A stretch of DNA of 64,000 nt from Paenibacillus eucommiae (lineage in GTDB: Bacteria; Bacillota; Bacilli; Paenibacillales; NBRC-103111): the NCBI RefSeq assembly GCF_017874215.1, contig NZ_JAGGLB010000008.1:226231-290230 (forward strand). The letters run 5' to 3'. A program made the translations under genes and the position numbers. Under the pieces are notes generated by a model that was not told the DNA's origin, made no database searches, and saw nothing but the letters and a program-made list of their open reading frames with translations. Positions 18,059-27,695 of the stretch are shown here, in pieces (the stretch's first letter is position 1; every line of letters begins with the position of its first letter).

Positions 18059-18949
18059 TTAACCCTTGATCGATCCTGTTAATACACCTTTCACAAAATG
18101 CTTTTGTAAAAAAGGATATACACATAAGATTGGCACAGTCGTGATTATAATAGCAGCGGCCTTCAAGCTTTGCGGAGTCGGCCGGCCCGACATGCCGGGT
18201 GTAACCAATAATTTCAATTCATCAGGGCTTGCTGAGAGTACAATTTGACGCAGCATAACCTGCAGCGGCTGCAAGCGGGAATCGTTAATATAAATCGTTG
18301 CATCAAACCAGGCATTCCAGTGCCCGACCGCATAAAACAATCCGATCGTGGCCATTGTTGGCAAGCTTAGGGGCAAAACGATTTGCATCAAAATACGCAG
18401 CGGCGAAGCCCCATCGATCGTTGCTGATTCCAGCAGCACCTCGGGAATTTGCATAAAAAAATTGCGCATAATGATCAAATACCAGGCACTGATCAACCCA
18501 GGGATCACCATCACCCAAAAGGTATCAAGCAAATGCAGCCCCTTCATCAGCAAATATGTAGGTATCAGCCCCCCTTCAATAAGCATTGTAATAAACACCA
18601 GGGTAATTACGGCGTTACGCCCAGGCAGTTGGTTGCGAGACAAGCCGAATGCCATCATCGAGGTCATCAACAGATTCAGAAAAGTCCCCACTGTTGTCCT
18701 TAATATAGTCATTGCATAAGCTTGATAAATCGCTGAACCTTTACTTAATAAAGCCCCATAAGCAGAGAAGTTGAGCGCTTCAGGAATGAGAATAAAATTC
18801 CCCCTGCGAATCAATTCTGTCTCGCTGACCAGGGATGTTGAAAGAATAACGATAAAAGGCACTATAAAGGTTAAAGAAAGCAATGTTAAAAACGTATAAT
18901 TTGAGGCAGCAAACACTTTGCTTGCCAGCGTTTCTCCGCCTGGTTTCAT
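18059..18949 (-). CDS. CUT1 sugar ABC transporter permease, LplC type
   Basis: A 296-residue inner membrane permease with six hydrophobic segments. The EAA-type loop contacting the ATPase is IPEVLLESATIDGASPLRILMQIVLPLS in outline (about 175-202). Ends in the family's common FVKGVLTGSIKG. It lies 10 bp after the partner permease gene, so the pair is one unit. No ATP-binding subunit is encoded in the cluster; this subfamily often borrows a shared MsmX-type ATPase from elsewhere in the genome. Confidence 0.92.
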   Translation of the reverse strand: MKPGGETLASKVFAASNYTFLTLLSLTFIVPFIVILSTSLVSETELIRRGNFILIPEALNFSAYGALLSKGSAIYQAYAMTILRTTVGTFLNLLMTSMMAFGLSRNQLPGRNAVITLVFITMLIEGGLIPTYLLMKGLHLLDTFWVMVIPGLISAWYLIIMRNFFMQIPEVLLESATIDGASPLRILMQIVLPLSLPTMATIGLFYAVGHWNAWFDATIYINDSRLQPLQVMLRQIVLSASPDELKLLVTPGMSGRPTPQSLKAAAIIITTVPILCVYPFLQKHFVKGVLTGSIKG

Positions 18950-18959
18950 CTGTTACCAC

Positions 18960-19919
18960 CTACCATATCCCCTGCTGTCCCAGCCTCTTAGCCAAATAAT
19001 TAGCTCCCAGAAGCAGAATGAGTGCCAGCACTGATTTGAATAAACCTACTGCAGAAGCGAATGAATACTGAATATCCTCCAGCCCGCTCCTATACACATA
19101 CGTGTCAATAATGTCCGATACTTCATAAACAGGCGGTGAGTACAGCAGGAATATTTGCTCGAAGCCCGCGTTTAACAGACCGCCTACAGCAAAGATAAAC
19201 ATAATTACAATAATGAACATCATGCCAGGCAGTGTGATGTGAATAAGTTGTTTAAAGCGGCCTGCCCCATCAACGGTCGCAGCCTCATACAATTGAGCGT
19301 CAATGCCTGTAATAGCAGCTAAATAAATGATCGTCCCCCAGCCGATTTCTTTCCAAATGCCAGAAACGACGAGAACAGAACGAAAATAATTTTTATCGCC
19401 CAGAAAATAAACCGGCTCAATTCCGAATTGCTGCAAAATGGCATTGATAAAGCCGCCATCCGTTGTCAGCAATGTAGTTAACAAGCCGGCAACGACAACC
19501 ATCGAAATAAAATGTGGTAAATAGGAGATGGATTGGATCACTCTCACAAATTTAATGCTTTTGATTTCATTCATCAAAAGAGCAAGTATAATCGGAGCGG
19601 GAAATCCGAAAATCAGCCGGTAAAGACTGATGAGAACTGTATTTTTCATAATGTTCCAGAAATAATAGGAATTCGTAAAATTTCTGAAATGCTTAAGCCC
19701 AACCCATTCGCTTGTAAATATCCCCTGAAACCCGTCAAAAGGGGACACATCCTTAAAGGCAATGATAATACTGTAAAGCGGAATATAATGAAAAATAAGA
19801 AAAAATACAACACCAGGGAAAAGCAGGAAATAATACAGCCTGTATTTTCTCATCAAGCTTCGTTTGCGCTGCCCTTTCGTCAAGGGTTTGAATGCTGCTG
19901 CCTTTGTCATCACTGCCAA
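18960..19919 (-). CDS. CUT1 sugar ABC transporter permease, LplB type
   Basis: A permease of about 319 residues with six hydrophobic segments and the EAA loop YEAATVDGAGRFKQLIHITLPGM in outline. The N-terminus carries the family phrase YRLYYFLLFPGVVFFLIFHYIPLYSIIIAFKD in outline. Several starts are possible: GTG 19937, TTG 19919, ATG 19910; I chose TTG 19919 because AAGGAG sits 7 bases before it. Partner of the LplC-type permease just downstream and of the binding protein gene just upstream. Confidence 0.9.
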   Translation of the reverse strand: MAVMTKAAAFKPLTKGQRKRSLMRKYRLYYFLLFPGVVFFLIFHYIPLYSIIIAFKDVSPFDGFQGIFTSEWVGLKHFRNFTNSYYFWNIMKNTVLISLYRLIFGFPAPIILALLMNEIKSIKFVRVIQSISYLPHFISMVVVAGLLTTLLTTDGGFINAILQQFGIEPVYFLGDKNYFRSVLVVSGIWKEIGWGTIIYLAAITGIDAQLYEAATVDGAGRFKQLIHITLPGMMFIIVIMFIFAVGGLLNAGFEQIFLLYSPPVYEVSDIIDTYVYRSGLEDIQYSFASAVGLFKSVLALILLLGANYLAKRLGQQGIW

Positions 19920-20007
19920 GCTACCACTCCTTACCACTCCTAAATGCGGATTCCGCCGCTTAAGGCATTTTGCCGTAACGGCGGTGCCAAATATGAGTCA
20001 TATCCTC

Positions 20008-21534
20008 TTATTTCGCATTGTTGTACTGTTCCGTATAGACCTCAATCCACTTATCCAGTCCGGCCGCGTAAAGCTCTTCAATAAACTTGTCGTAATCAGA
20101 CATAGGTCTTGCGCCCGTAATAAATTTAACGATTTCCTCATAGGTCATCCTTGTGATGTCAGCCTGATTCGGCAGACTGTCCGAAATCAGCTTATAATCG
20201 TAGAGGAAAGAACGATCAGCCGTGGTGCCCTTCTTAACCCTGCTTGTGTCTCCACTGTACGTACTGAGGTAATCGTACTCCGGCTTTTGCGCAGGATCGC
20301 TAAACGATGTCATTTTCATGTAGGCAACCGTTGAAGCGGTCAGAAACTCACCTGCATAATCCTGATTCAGCTGTTCCATCACATGATTTTCTTCATCCAC
20401 ATATTTCCAGTGACGATCCTTAATGCCATAAAACAATAAATTGTAATTTTCGATATCAGAATAAATCCAATTGATTAATTTGATCGCCGCTTCCGGATTT
20501 TTCGAATTTTTACTAATCAGCCATCCTAGAGTAGGTGTATCAGGCAAAGTCTGAATAAAGCCCTGTGGTCCTTTTAGATCAGCAGCAACCTCATACTTGG
20601 CTTCGGGAACAATTTGCTGCAGCTGATGCTCGCTATTCGTAATAAGGGAATAATGAATCAAGCTTGCCCCTACCCTGCCTTTTGTCACCAGCTCCCTGGC
20701 TCCTGCAGAACTGAGCGTATAGGTTTCCTTATAGATATATCCTTTCTTGTACCACTCGGACATTTTCTCAATAAATGCTCTATAACCGGGATGCAGTTCG
20801 GCAGGCTTGATCTTGCCGTCCGTGTCCAGCCAGTTGCCATAGCCAATATCCATAAACCCGCCTGCGAGGCCTAAGTTGAGCGCATCTACGGGAGCAATAA
20901 GCGGAATCGTCTGGCCATTTCCCATGGGATCCTTTTCCTTGAATGCCTGCAGTACATGCTCGAATTCTTCAATGGTTGTAGGCATACTCAGATTTAATTT
21001 TTTCAGCCAGTCCGTTCTCAGAAATACCGGCTTCAAAGCCAAGGAAGGAGCGCTCGGAATTCCCCAGACGTTCCCTTCCTTATCTGAGAACGCTTTCCAT
21101 GAATCCGACCAGGCTTCCGGCCACAATTTAAGAATGTTAGCCCCGTGTTTATCGAGCAGCTTCTGAACCGGTTGGATCGCCTTATGATTGCGGTACATCA
21201 CGACATCGCCCATAAAAATGTCAAGCGGCTCATTAGAAGCAAGCAGCAGGCTTAGCTTATCCCCTCCCCCTTTGGGTGGAATGATCGGAACGATCTCGAA
21301 GCCTGACTTTTTAATAATCTCCTGCCTGACCAGTTCCAGCTCCTCAGGCTTGGAGAAGGAGGAAGCCACCTCTAAATTTCCCGCATTGGCATAAATGTAA
21401 ACCTTTTCAACTTTGCTCGGCTGAGTCGTTTCTACAGCATTTGTAGTGCTCTTTGCCGAGCATCCGATCCCAGCTATGACAAGCACAAGCATCATAACCA
21501 TAGACATACTCGTTCTTGACCAAGTTCTCGACAT
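20008..21534 (-). CDS. Extracellular solute-binding lipoprotein, LplA/YtcQ type
   Basis: A 508-residue binding lipoprotein. Signal peptide with lipobox IAGIGCSAKS (Cys about residue 25). The mature part follows the long-chain CUT1 pattern (NEPLDIFMGDVVMYRNHKAIQPVQKLLDKHG; WYKKGYIYKETY; NPEAAIKLINWIYSD). Similar in layout to the protein at 9.5 kb but clearly diverged. AGGAGGTC precedes the ATG. It heads the binding-protein, permease, permease, beta-helix, beta-helix series. Confidence 0.9.
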   Translation of the reverse strand: MSRTWSRTSMSMVMMLVLVIAGIGCSAKSTTNAVETTQPSKVEKVYIYANAGNLEVASSFSKPEELELVRQEIIKKSGFEIVPIIPPKGGGDKLSLLLASNEPLDIFMGDVVMYRNHKAIQPVQKLLDKHGANILKLWPEAWSDSWKAFSDKEGNVWGIPSAPSLALKPVFLRTDWLKKLNLSMPTTIEEFEHVLQAFKEKDPMGNGQTIPLIAPVDALNLGLAGGFMDIGYGNWLDTDGKIKPAELHPGYRAFIEKMSEWYKKGYIYKETYTLSSAGARELVTKGRVGASLIHYSLITNSEHQLQQIVPEAKYEVAADLKGPQGFIQTLPDTPTLGWLISKNSKNPEAAIKLINWIYSDIENYNLLFYGIKDRHWKYVDEENHVMEQLNQDYAGEFLTASTVAYMKMTSFSDPAQKPEYDYLSTYSGDTSRVKKGTTADRSFLYDYKLISDSLPNQADITRMTYEEIVKFITGARPMSDYDKFIEELYAAGLDKWIEVYTEQYNNAK

Positions 21535-21683
21535 CTCATGACCTCCTATAACGATATGTTTCCTGTAAGCCGGGCGCCCAACTCGATCATAAGTGAAGCC
21601 TCTTACTCATGAAAAGAGTAATCTTTTTACTATTGGCATTTATCAAAAAAACAGCAGGAATAAAGCTCTATAGGCAACTCACA

Positions 21684-24080
21684 CTAGTCTTTAAGATCCT
21701 TAAGATCGTTATTTCCATACTTTCTGCGGTATTCACCTGGGGTCAAGCCTGTGTACGACCTGAACAACTTAGTAAAATAGTTAGCCTGGGTGTAACCAAG
21801 TCTTTCACCTATCTCTTTGATCTTCAAGCTGCTCTCTGTCAATAAATGTTTGCTTTTCTCTATACGGACACCTGTTAAATAATCCATTAAAGTTCCTCCT
21901 GTGCTTTCCTTGAAAACCCTGCTTAAATAAGAAGGATTCAAATTCAGCCGTTCAGCCGCTGTCGTTAATGTAACATCAGCTCCACAGCTCTCATCGATCA
22001 TTCTCAAAACTTCCTCTACGTGGAGATTACTTTTTAATTGAAAAGTTTCATGAATATGCAAGGCTGTGCACTCGATTATCTCTCCGATAAATGCGGCCAT
22101 TTCCTCGATATCTTTAAGCTGTAGTAAGACTGCGTATAAATTATTTTGTATCTTCATGGATTGATTCAGGTCAAGCTGAACATTATCAGCAATGTCCGTC
22201 AAATTGACGAGAAGCTGCATAAAGGCGCCTTGCACATGCCGGTATTGAATTCCTTCATCCTGCATGATGATCGCTTCGATCCATTGTTCCAAGCTCTGTT
22301 TGGCGCTTTCGACCTGACCATTTTTCACATACCCGTGTAAAATCATTTCTGCGCTCTTCGGATAGGCAAATACTTGCCTGCTCTCCAGCCTGACGTCCTC
22401 TATGTAAATAACTTCACCTGTTCCTGAAATATTGCGGCATAGAATGGCTTCCTTCGCTTCCTCATAAGCAACCTTCAAGTCCTTCCAGCCTGGGCAGGGC
22501 CGACCGATTCCGATCGTACAGTGAATATCGAACTCCACTTTGATCTCCTGCCGAATCTGTTCGGCAAATGAAAAAACTTCACCGGGATCATTCGGATCTC
22601 GATGAATCACGATAGCGATACACCCCTCAGCCAATTCAACTACGAAGCCGCTGCCGCAATCCTCTATCTGAGCCTCAAGAGTGTCCATTATTTTAATAGA
22701 AGTAATATTTTTACTCATAATATCTGCAGGTGTCGACTGATCGTCCTCTGTAAATAGCAGCAGCAGCGCTAAATGATCCTGTCTGCAAGCAATGCCCAAA
22801 AAAGCCATCCGTTCCTCTATGTAATCGTTGCTGTAAATAGGATTCATGATAAGAGATGCGAGGAATTTATCTTTGTATGCAGGTAAACTCTCCTTCAGTC
22901 TGTCACGCATACTTTTATTATCATCAATCGCTTGATCCCAGCTTGTTTGAATCCAATTGAGTTCATTAATCCGCTTATTATTTTGTTGGCTTATTTCAGC
23001 AGTCGTATCAAAGCTCTTGATATAGGTAATCAGCTTCCGAAGAGGCGTATAAATGGACCGGGACATGAAGATGCAAAGCAGGCCAGTCACAGTCAAGAGC
23101 AGCAAGGAAACTGCAGCAATAACGCTACGTAAATTAGCGATCCCTCTATATAAGTCGTTTAAATCCACGGCATTAACAAAAGTCCAGCCCAGCATAGAGG
23201 ATGTTTTGTACGTGATCAGCAGATTTTTCCCCTTATTAATGATTTCTGCCGGTTGCAGGTTTGCTGTAAGCTGAGTTCGATCCTTCATATCCTGCAAAAT
23301 GGCTTCATAGCTGCTTTCTACACCATCATGAAGCAGAATATGGCCACGATCCGATAAAACAAGAAAAGCGCGGGACATTTCACTTCTGGTTTCAGTAATC
23401 ATTTTCTGGTTCATTTTCTCTACGTGAAGATTGACCACAATAAAATTGTTGGAGTTGGAGGTTTTATAGAGAACTGGCAGAACTTCATGCCACCTTCCAT
23501 TTGGCTCCTTGATTTTTCGCAGGCTCATAAAGAAAGGATAGACATCTATATTTTCCGGTAAACGGTTCCATGCTTCTTCAAAGGTAAGAGACTCCGAAGA
23601 TCCCGGATGCGCTCCGAAGGGTTCAAGTACAATGCCCTTTGTACGCTCAACGTAATAAACGGAGTCTATGAAATTGTTCGTGTATTGCAAATTTTCGAGA
23701 TTCCATATAACCTTTTTCTTTAAATTTAAGTAACGTTCGAGAAATACCAATTCCTTGTCTGCAAAAGATCCTGGGTTATGCTCGTAATAATGCCCCCTGG
23801 GAAACATTTCGAAATCCTTAAGCGAGCTGTCCACCATAAATTGTTCTATACTTTTCTTGGTTTGCATCAGCAGCATTTCCATTGCATTTGCAGTCTGGTT
23901 CAAATAACTAGAGTTGGCTTTATCAAGTTCCGACTTCAGTGAAGTCTGGGTATTGTAGTAAAAAAACAAGCTGCTTAACAAAAGAGGTGTAAGAGATACA
24001 AGCAGCGTATACGCAATTAATCTCAACAGAAAAGCTCTTTTTTGGGCAGCACCCACCATTTTATCTAACAGCTTCAACAC
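21684..24080 (-). CDS. Membrane-bound AraC-type transcriptional regulator
   Basis: A 798-residue one-component regulator of the same design as the one at 13.0-15.3 kb: transmembrane helix near 18-42, extracytoplasmic sensor region, second helix near 310-335, cytoplasmic linker, and AraC HTH pair at the C-terminus (AAERLNLNPSYLSRVFKESTGG in outline; IGERLGYTQANYFTKLFRSYTGLTPGEYRRKYG in outline). It sits directly before the transporter genes on the same strand and is their likely activator, sensing the imported glycan or a derivative outside the membrane. Confidence 0.9.
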   Translation of the reverse strand: MLKLLDKMVGAAQKRAFLLRLIAYTLLVSLTPLLLSSLFFYYNTQTSLKSELDKANSSYLNQTANAMEMLLMQTKKSIEQFMVDSSLKDFEMFPRGHYYEHNPGSFADKELVFLERYLNLKKKVIWNLENLQYTNNFIDSVYYVERTKGIVLEPFGAHPGSSESLTFEEAWNRLPENIDVYPFFMSLRKIKEPNGRWHEVLPVLYKTSNSNNFIVVNLHVEKMNQKMITETRSEMSRAFLVLSDRGHILLHDGVESSYEAILQDMKDRTQLTANLQPAEIINKGKNLLITYKTSSMLGWTFVNAVDLNDLYRGIANLRSVIAAVSLLLLTVTGLLCIFMSRSIYTPLRKLITYIKSFDTTAEISQQNNKRINELNWIQTSWDQAIDDNKSMRDRLKESLPAYKDKFLASLIMNPIYSNDYIEERMAFLGIACRQDHLALLLLFTEDDQSTPADIMSKNITSIKIMDTLEAQIEDCGSGFVVELAEGCIAIVIHRDPNDPGEVFSFAEQIRQEIKVEFDIHCTIGIGRPCPGWKDLKVAYEEAKEAILCRNISGTGEVIYIEDVRLESRQVFAYPKSAEMILHGYVKNGQVESAKQSLEQWIEAIIMQDEGIQYRHVQGAFMQLLVNLTDIADNVQLDLNQSMKIQNNLYAVLLQLKDIEEMAAFIGEIIECTALHIHETFQLKSNLHVEEVLRMIDESCGADVTLTTAAERLNLNPSYLSRVFKESTGGTLMDYLTGVRIEKSKHLLTESSLKIKEIGERLGYTQANYFTKLFRSYTGLTPGEYRRKYGNNDLKDLKD

Positions 24081-24187
24081 CCCCCGAACTATGTCCAGTA
24101 TAGGGATCTGGTTAGAAATTAGCTATAATACATTTTTGTCATGCATAGTATTTTGATGACACTTGCTTCTATTCCAGGGCTATTTTA

Positions 24188-24679
24188 TCACTCTTTTTCC
24201 TTTTTCTGATTTTGCTCCTGATTCTCTTTTTCTTCTTTCTTTTTGAGCACGGCAATCACGTTAATAATGGAACCGGGAACCGGTATACCTATTCTTCCCA
24301 TGTTTTCGGTCACGGAAATAAGTTCATTCGCTATATAGAAGTAAATGGCGCCGAGCATGATAACTTCTGAATTCATAGCTACATCGAGCTTATGCGCAAT
24401 TAAAATAACGAAGAGAATGAAAGCTTTTTTGGCTAGCCCACGAAAACCAATTGCCGAGCTAAGACCTTTCTTCTCTCTTAAACTCGCAAATATTCCGCTA
24501 GTATAATCACCCACAATTAACCACATCAGTGCCTCTAAAGAAGCCGACCAGCCTCCATACAAATTAGTCATAATAGTACCTAAGATTGCGATCGTTCCTG
24601 AAACTAAAGTGTGCTGAGATGTATAAATCCCCAAAGCTTCCACAACAAATTTTAGCATTGATTGCCTCAATTTAATCAC
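24188..24679 (-). CDS. Holin-family membrane protein (TcdE/phage holin family 4 type)
   Basis: A 163-residue protein with three to four hydrophobic segments and a strongly charged Lys/Glu tail (KKKEEKENQEQNQKKEKE). The segment LMWLIVGDYTSGIFASLREKKGLSSAIGFRGLAKKAF in outline is the hallmark of the Cph1/TcdE holin family. Family members form membrane holes for lysis or toxin release. No endolysin or phage gene is adjacent, so its role here is open: relic of a prophage, or a secretion/lysis factor. Confidence 0.8.
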   Translation of the reverse strand: MIKLRQSMLKFVVEALGIYTSQHTLVSGTIAILGTIMTNLYGGWSASLEALMWLIVGDYTSGIFASLREKKGLSSAIGFRGLAKKAFILFVILIAHKLDVAMNSEVIMLGAIYFYIANELISVTENMGRIGIPVPGSIINVIAVLKKKEEKENQEQNQKKEKE

Positions 24680-24788
24680 CTTCCCTTTATATTATATTGC
24701 TAAGAGGTGCAGCTTGTTCCCCTATTTTTTTTAACAAAATCACTAGTATTGCTTTTGTGATTAGCCCAAGATTATCGTAAATCATACC

Positions 24789-24816
24789 AAAGAACAGAGC
24801 TTACGCCCTGTTCTTT
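24789..24816. terminator. Hairpin between the glycosyltransferase-like and holin genes
   Basis: Perfect 9-bp arms AAAGAACAG (24789-24797) and CTGTTCTTT (24808-24816) around a 10-nt loop, followed on the plus strand by TTATTTAAT. On the minus strand, in the direction of the flanking genes, the T-run is missing, so it is only a possible terminator. Confidence 0.45.
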
Positions 24817-24856
24817 TTATTTAATCTCCACTAAGTTACACATATATCAGTCAACT

Positions 24857-25642
24857 TTATTTAATATTTTTCATCATCCAATCTCGGACAGTATTACTTT
24901 TGATAGGGTGAACAAACATAAAATCATCTTTTTTTACTGCTTTCTTAACATCATTTTTGCTAAGCTCAGGCTTCCAACGATTATATTTTTTAAACAATAT
25001 GGGATATTCTCGTATTTTAGCTCCACATTTTTTCGCTAATGTCGGAAATATCATCTCACCTAATGACTCTACCGGGCTTTCAGCTAATAATACCTCTAGT
25101 TTTTCTCCATCAATGATTTCCAAGATTTTTTGAATCATTTCATATCTATAGGTCTGATAGGGGTTCGATGTTTTATAAAAATGGTTTTGTTTAAAATATT
25201 TTTCCCATCGCTTCCAATCTTTAAACATCGTCTTCGTCCCAGGAGATCTAGGCCAATCTTTGCTAGGCTTGTACTTTCTCCAGTGCTGCCCAATAAAATC
25301 GTATCCCCTCATTACTTTATAGAGGTAATTCTTAAACCCTTTTTTTATAAACATGGTATCTGACTCCAAGTAGACCAGATAGTCATAATGAATATTCATT
25401 GACTTAAGCCATCTCGACACGTCATATAAGACTCTACCCGTTTTTCTGTATTGTAAGGGTCTGCTATAAGGACACAATTTTACTTCATTGTACTTTTCAC
25501 AAACTTGTTTGCCAAATTCTTTATCTGTGCCTCCGTTATATAAAACAATCATGAAATCACTTCCTATAAAACGACGAATATTTTCTACTTGATTACATAC
25601 AGCCTTCTCATTTTCATGGGCTACCAAGGAAAAGCAAATCAT
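24857..25642 (-). CDS. Glycosyltransferase-like protein
   Basis: A 261-residue soluble protein. The N-terminus (MICFSLVAHENEKAVCNQVENIRRF) and a central YLVYLESDTMFIKKGFKNYL in outline, with an acidic ExD like the metal-binding DxD of GT-A enzymes, suggest a nucleotide-sugar-dependent transferase. The family could not be pinned down. It follows glf on the same strand after about 60 bp, consistent with work on a galactofuranose-containing or other cell-surface glycan. AT-rich and Lys-rich compared with neighbours, a hint of horizontal origin. Confidence 0.6.
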   Translation of the reverse strand: MICFSLVAHENEKAVCNQVENIRRFIGSDFMIVLYNGGTDKEFGKQVCEKYNEVKLCPYSRPLQYRKTGRVLYDVSRWLKSMNIHYDYLVYLESDTMFIKKGFKNYLYKVMRGYDFIGQHWRKYKPSKDWPRSPGTKTMFKDWKRWEKYFKQNHFYKTSNPYQTYRYEMIQKILEIIDGEKLEVLLAESPVESLGEMIFPTLAKKCGAKIREYPILFKKYNRWKPELSKNDVKKAVKKDDFMFVHPIKSNTVRDWMMKNIK

Positions 25643-25701
25643 AAGACCTCACCTCTTAAATTAGTATTGGAGTGTCTCTTACGTCCATCAGCTCCGGGAG
25701 A

Positions 25702-26826
25702 TTAACTCCGTTTTTCCGCGATTTCTTTAAACAGTGTTAATGCACGTGCCACTGCCTGATCCATATTGTAGTATTTATAATCCGCCAGCCTGCCAGCAAA
25801 AAGCACTTTATCCTTAATCTGTTCTGCTTCCTTTGCATATAGGTTGTAGAGCTGCCGGTTCTCTGCGCGTGGAACAGGGTAGTAGGGTTCGCTTTGCTGG
25901 TTATATTGTTGAGGGTAAACATAGGTAATAGTTGTCTTTGGGGAGATTTGACCAGTAAGATGCTTTGTTTCAAGAATGCGAGTAAATTCATACTCATTGG
26001 TGTAATTGATGGTTCCAGCCTCCTGGAAATATTCTTGATTTAAGGTATCAAAGTCAAAGCGAAGACTACGGTACGGAAGGGTTCCATGCTTGTAATCAAA
26101 GAAAGCATCGATAGGTCCGGTGTAGATCATCCGCTTAAACTTGATATCTCCGATAATCTCCTTATAGTCCGTGTTCAAGAGTACCCTAATATTCGGATGG
26201 TTTAGCATTCGACTAAAGAGAGTCGCATAACTATGCTTTGGAATACCTTGATAGGTGTCTTGGAAATAGCGGTTATCCCTGCTAATATACACCGGTACCC
26301 GTGCAGTGACTGACGGATCCAACTCTTCCGGGTTGAGCTCCCAGTGCTTAAGGGTATAGTGGTAAAATACTTTTTTATAAATATAGTCAGCCAAAAAGCT
26401 AAGGTCTCCGCTTGCGCTTTCCCTAAGCTTTAGAATGGGTACTTTCACTCCGTAACCATAATGTTGGATAAGCAATTCCTCAAGCTTTTCTGCATACTTT
26501 TTGGGAAAAAGAGCATATATACTGTTTAGATTAAATGGAACGGGGATTTTCTTACCATCCACTACGGCAAGCACATTATGAAAATAGTGTCTCCACTCTG
26601 TAAAGCGAGAAAGATAGTTCCACACCATAGATGAATTGGTATGAAACGTGTGCGATCCATATTTATGGATCAAGATGCCTTCCTCATTATAGCAATCGTA
26701 AGAGTTGCCTCCAATATGATCTCTGCGGTCTACCAATAATACTTTTTGGCCCAGTTGGGAAGCAATCCGCTCAGCCAAAGTAGCTCCGGTAAATCCAGCA
26801 CCGACAATCAGCCAATCTACTTTCAC
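25702..26826 (-). CDS. glf: UDP-galactopyranose mutase
   Basis: FAD-dependent enzyme converting UDP-galactopyranose to UDP-galactofuranose, precursor for cell-surface glycans. About 374 residues, normal for the family. FAD-binding motif VGAGFTGATLAERIA near the N-terminus, then DRRDHIGGNSYDCYNEEG, and the family's HTFHTNS and late GRLADYKYYNMDQAVARAL in outline. GTG at 26826 is preferred over the ATG at 26841 because MKVDWLIVGAG is the usual N-terminus and GGTGGTGA lies ahead of it. Paired with a glycosyltransferase-like gene downstream. Confidence 0.95.
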   Translation of the reverse strand: MKVDWLIVGAGFTGATLAERIASQLGQKVLLVDRRDHIGGNSYDCYNEEGILIHKYGSHTFHTNSSMVWNYLSRFTEWRHYFHNVLAVVDGKKIPVPFNLNSIYALFPKKYAEKLEELLIQHYGYGVKVPILKLRESASGDLSFLADYIYKKVFYHYTLKHWELNPEELDPSVTARVPVYISRDNRYFQDTYQGIPKHSYATLFSRMLNHPNIRVLLNTDYKEIIGDIKFKRMIYTGPIDAFFDYKHGTLPYRSLRFDFDTLNQEYFQEAGTINYTNEYEFTRILETKHLTGQISPKTTITYVYPQQYNQQSEPYYPVPRAENRQLYNLYAKEAEQIKDKVLFAGRLADYKYYNMDQAVARALTLFKEIAEKRS

Positions 26827-26858
26827 GCAAGTCACCACCATTTCAAGAATTAGTTACA

Positions 26859-27011
26859 AAAGATAGTTTAGGATATTCAAATTAATATAAAAGGTGTGTG
26901 TATGAGTTGATATTGTTATAACAATAAAAGATTTGTAATTCTGGATGTAGAGTGTGATAGATTGGTTTACAAATCTACTACTTCAGAATTAGACAATACT
27001 AAACTATCTTT
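26859..27011. repeat. Structured intergenic element with nested inverted repeats
   Basis: Terminal perfect 13-bp inverted arms (AAAGATAGTTTAG at 26859-26871; CTAAACTATCTTT at 26999-27011) enclose about 127 bp. Inside, AGATTTGTAA (26929-26938) pairs with TTACAAATCT (26967-26976), and TAATTCTG (26936-26943) pairs with CAGAATTA (26984-26991); these two stems overlap, so they compete or form a pseudoknot. No coding potential. Could be a small miniature inverted-repeat element or a structured 5' leader of the kinase-like gene. Confidence 0.5.
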
Positions 27012-27081
27012 AATATGAACATTCCAATTTCATTTGAATACGATACTTATGATAGATTAAGTTTCAGAGAGGAAGGTAACA

Positions 27082-27624
27082 ATGGGTGAAAAATATTTAA
27101 AACCAAGTGATCTGGTTACAATTGAGCAGTGGATTAAAAAAGTAGAGGAAATGCATCATAAGCTAAAGAAGTACAGTCGTAATCATGCCTTGCGGAAGTT
27201 AAAAATTTCTTATAAAGTAATTGGTACAGGAAGAAGTAGAATTGTTTTTGACCTAAAAACCGGCTATGTATTGAAAATTGCTTTTTCGAATAAAGGTATA
27301 AAAGATAATAAATCAGAAGCCATGTTATATGAATCCTCATTGCCCACCATCAAAAATCATCTTGCCAAAGTTGTAGACCATGGTCATGGATGGTGCATAA
27401 TGGAGAAGATCATGGGGTCGTCTTCAGAAAATAAAAAAAATAAGGATCTAGTATATAAATTGCAAGATGAATTTGTAAGTGCAGGAATAACACCAAATGA
27501 TTTAACTAACAGAAGAAATAATGAACCAAGATGGAAAAATTTCCGAATCGATAATAGAGATCGAATTGTTGTTATCGATTATGCAAACTTTATAAAAGCA
27601 TCAACGGTACGAACTATTGGATAA
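27082..27624 (+). CDS. Small protein-kinase-like-fold protein
   Basis: A 180-residue basic protein not assignable to a named family. Its order of motifs mimics a protein-kinase fold: Gly-rich loop GTGRSRIVFDL, then YVLKIAF with a candidate ATP-binding Lys, SEAMLYES with a candidate Glu, hinge WCIMEKIMG, then PNDLTNRRN..WKNFRID in the place of the HxDxxxxN loop, and IVVIDYANF in the place of DFG. It is about half to two-thirds the usual kinase length, so a minimal or inactive kinase/phosphotransferase is likely. ATG with GAGAGGAAGG ahead. Flanking DNA is AT-rich; probably acquired. Confidence 0.55.
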   Translation: MGEKYLKPSDLVTIEQWIKKVEEMHHKLKKYSRNHALRKLKISYKVIGTGRSRIVFDLKTGYVLKIAFSNKGIKDNKSEAMLYESSLPTIKNHLAKVVDHGHGWCIMEKIMGSSSENKKNKDLVYKLQDEFVSAGITPNDLTNRRNNEPRWKNFRIDNRDRIVVIDYANFIKASTVRTIG

Positions 27625-27695
27625 TGTTTTTCAGTTAATCATCAAAAATATCTCTCCTAGTGAGAAAAAGTATTTTATTTTATTTTCTGTTTCTG

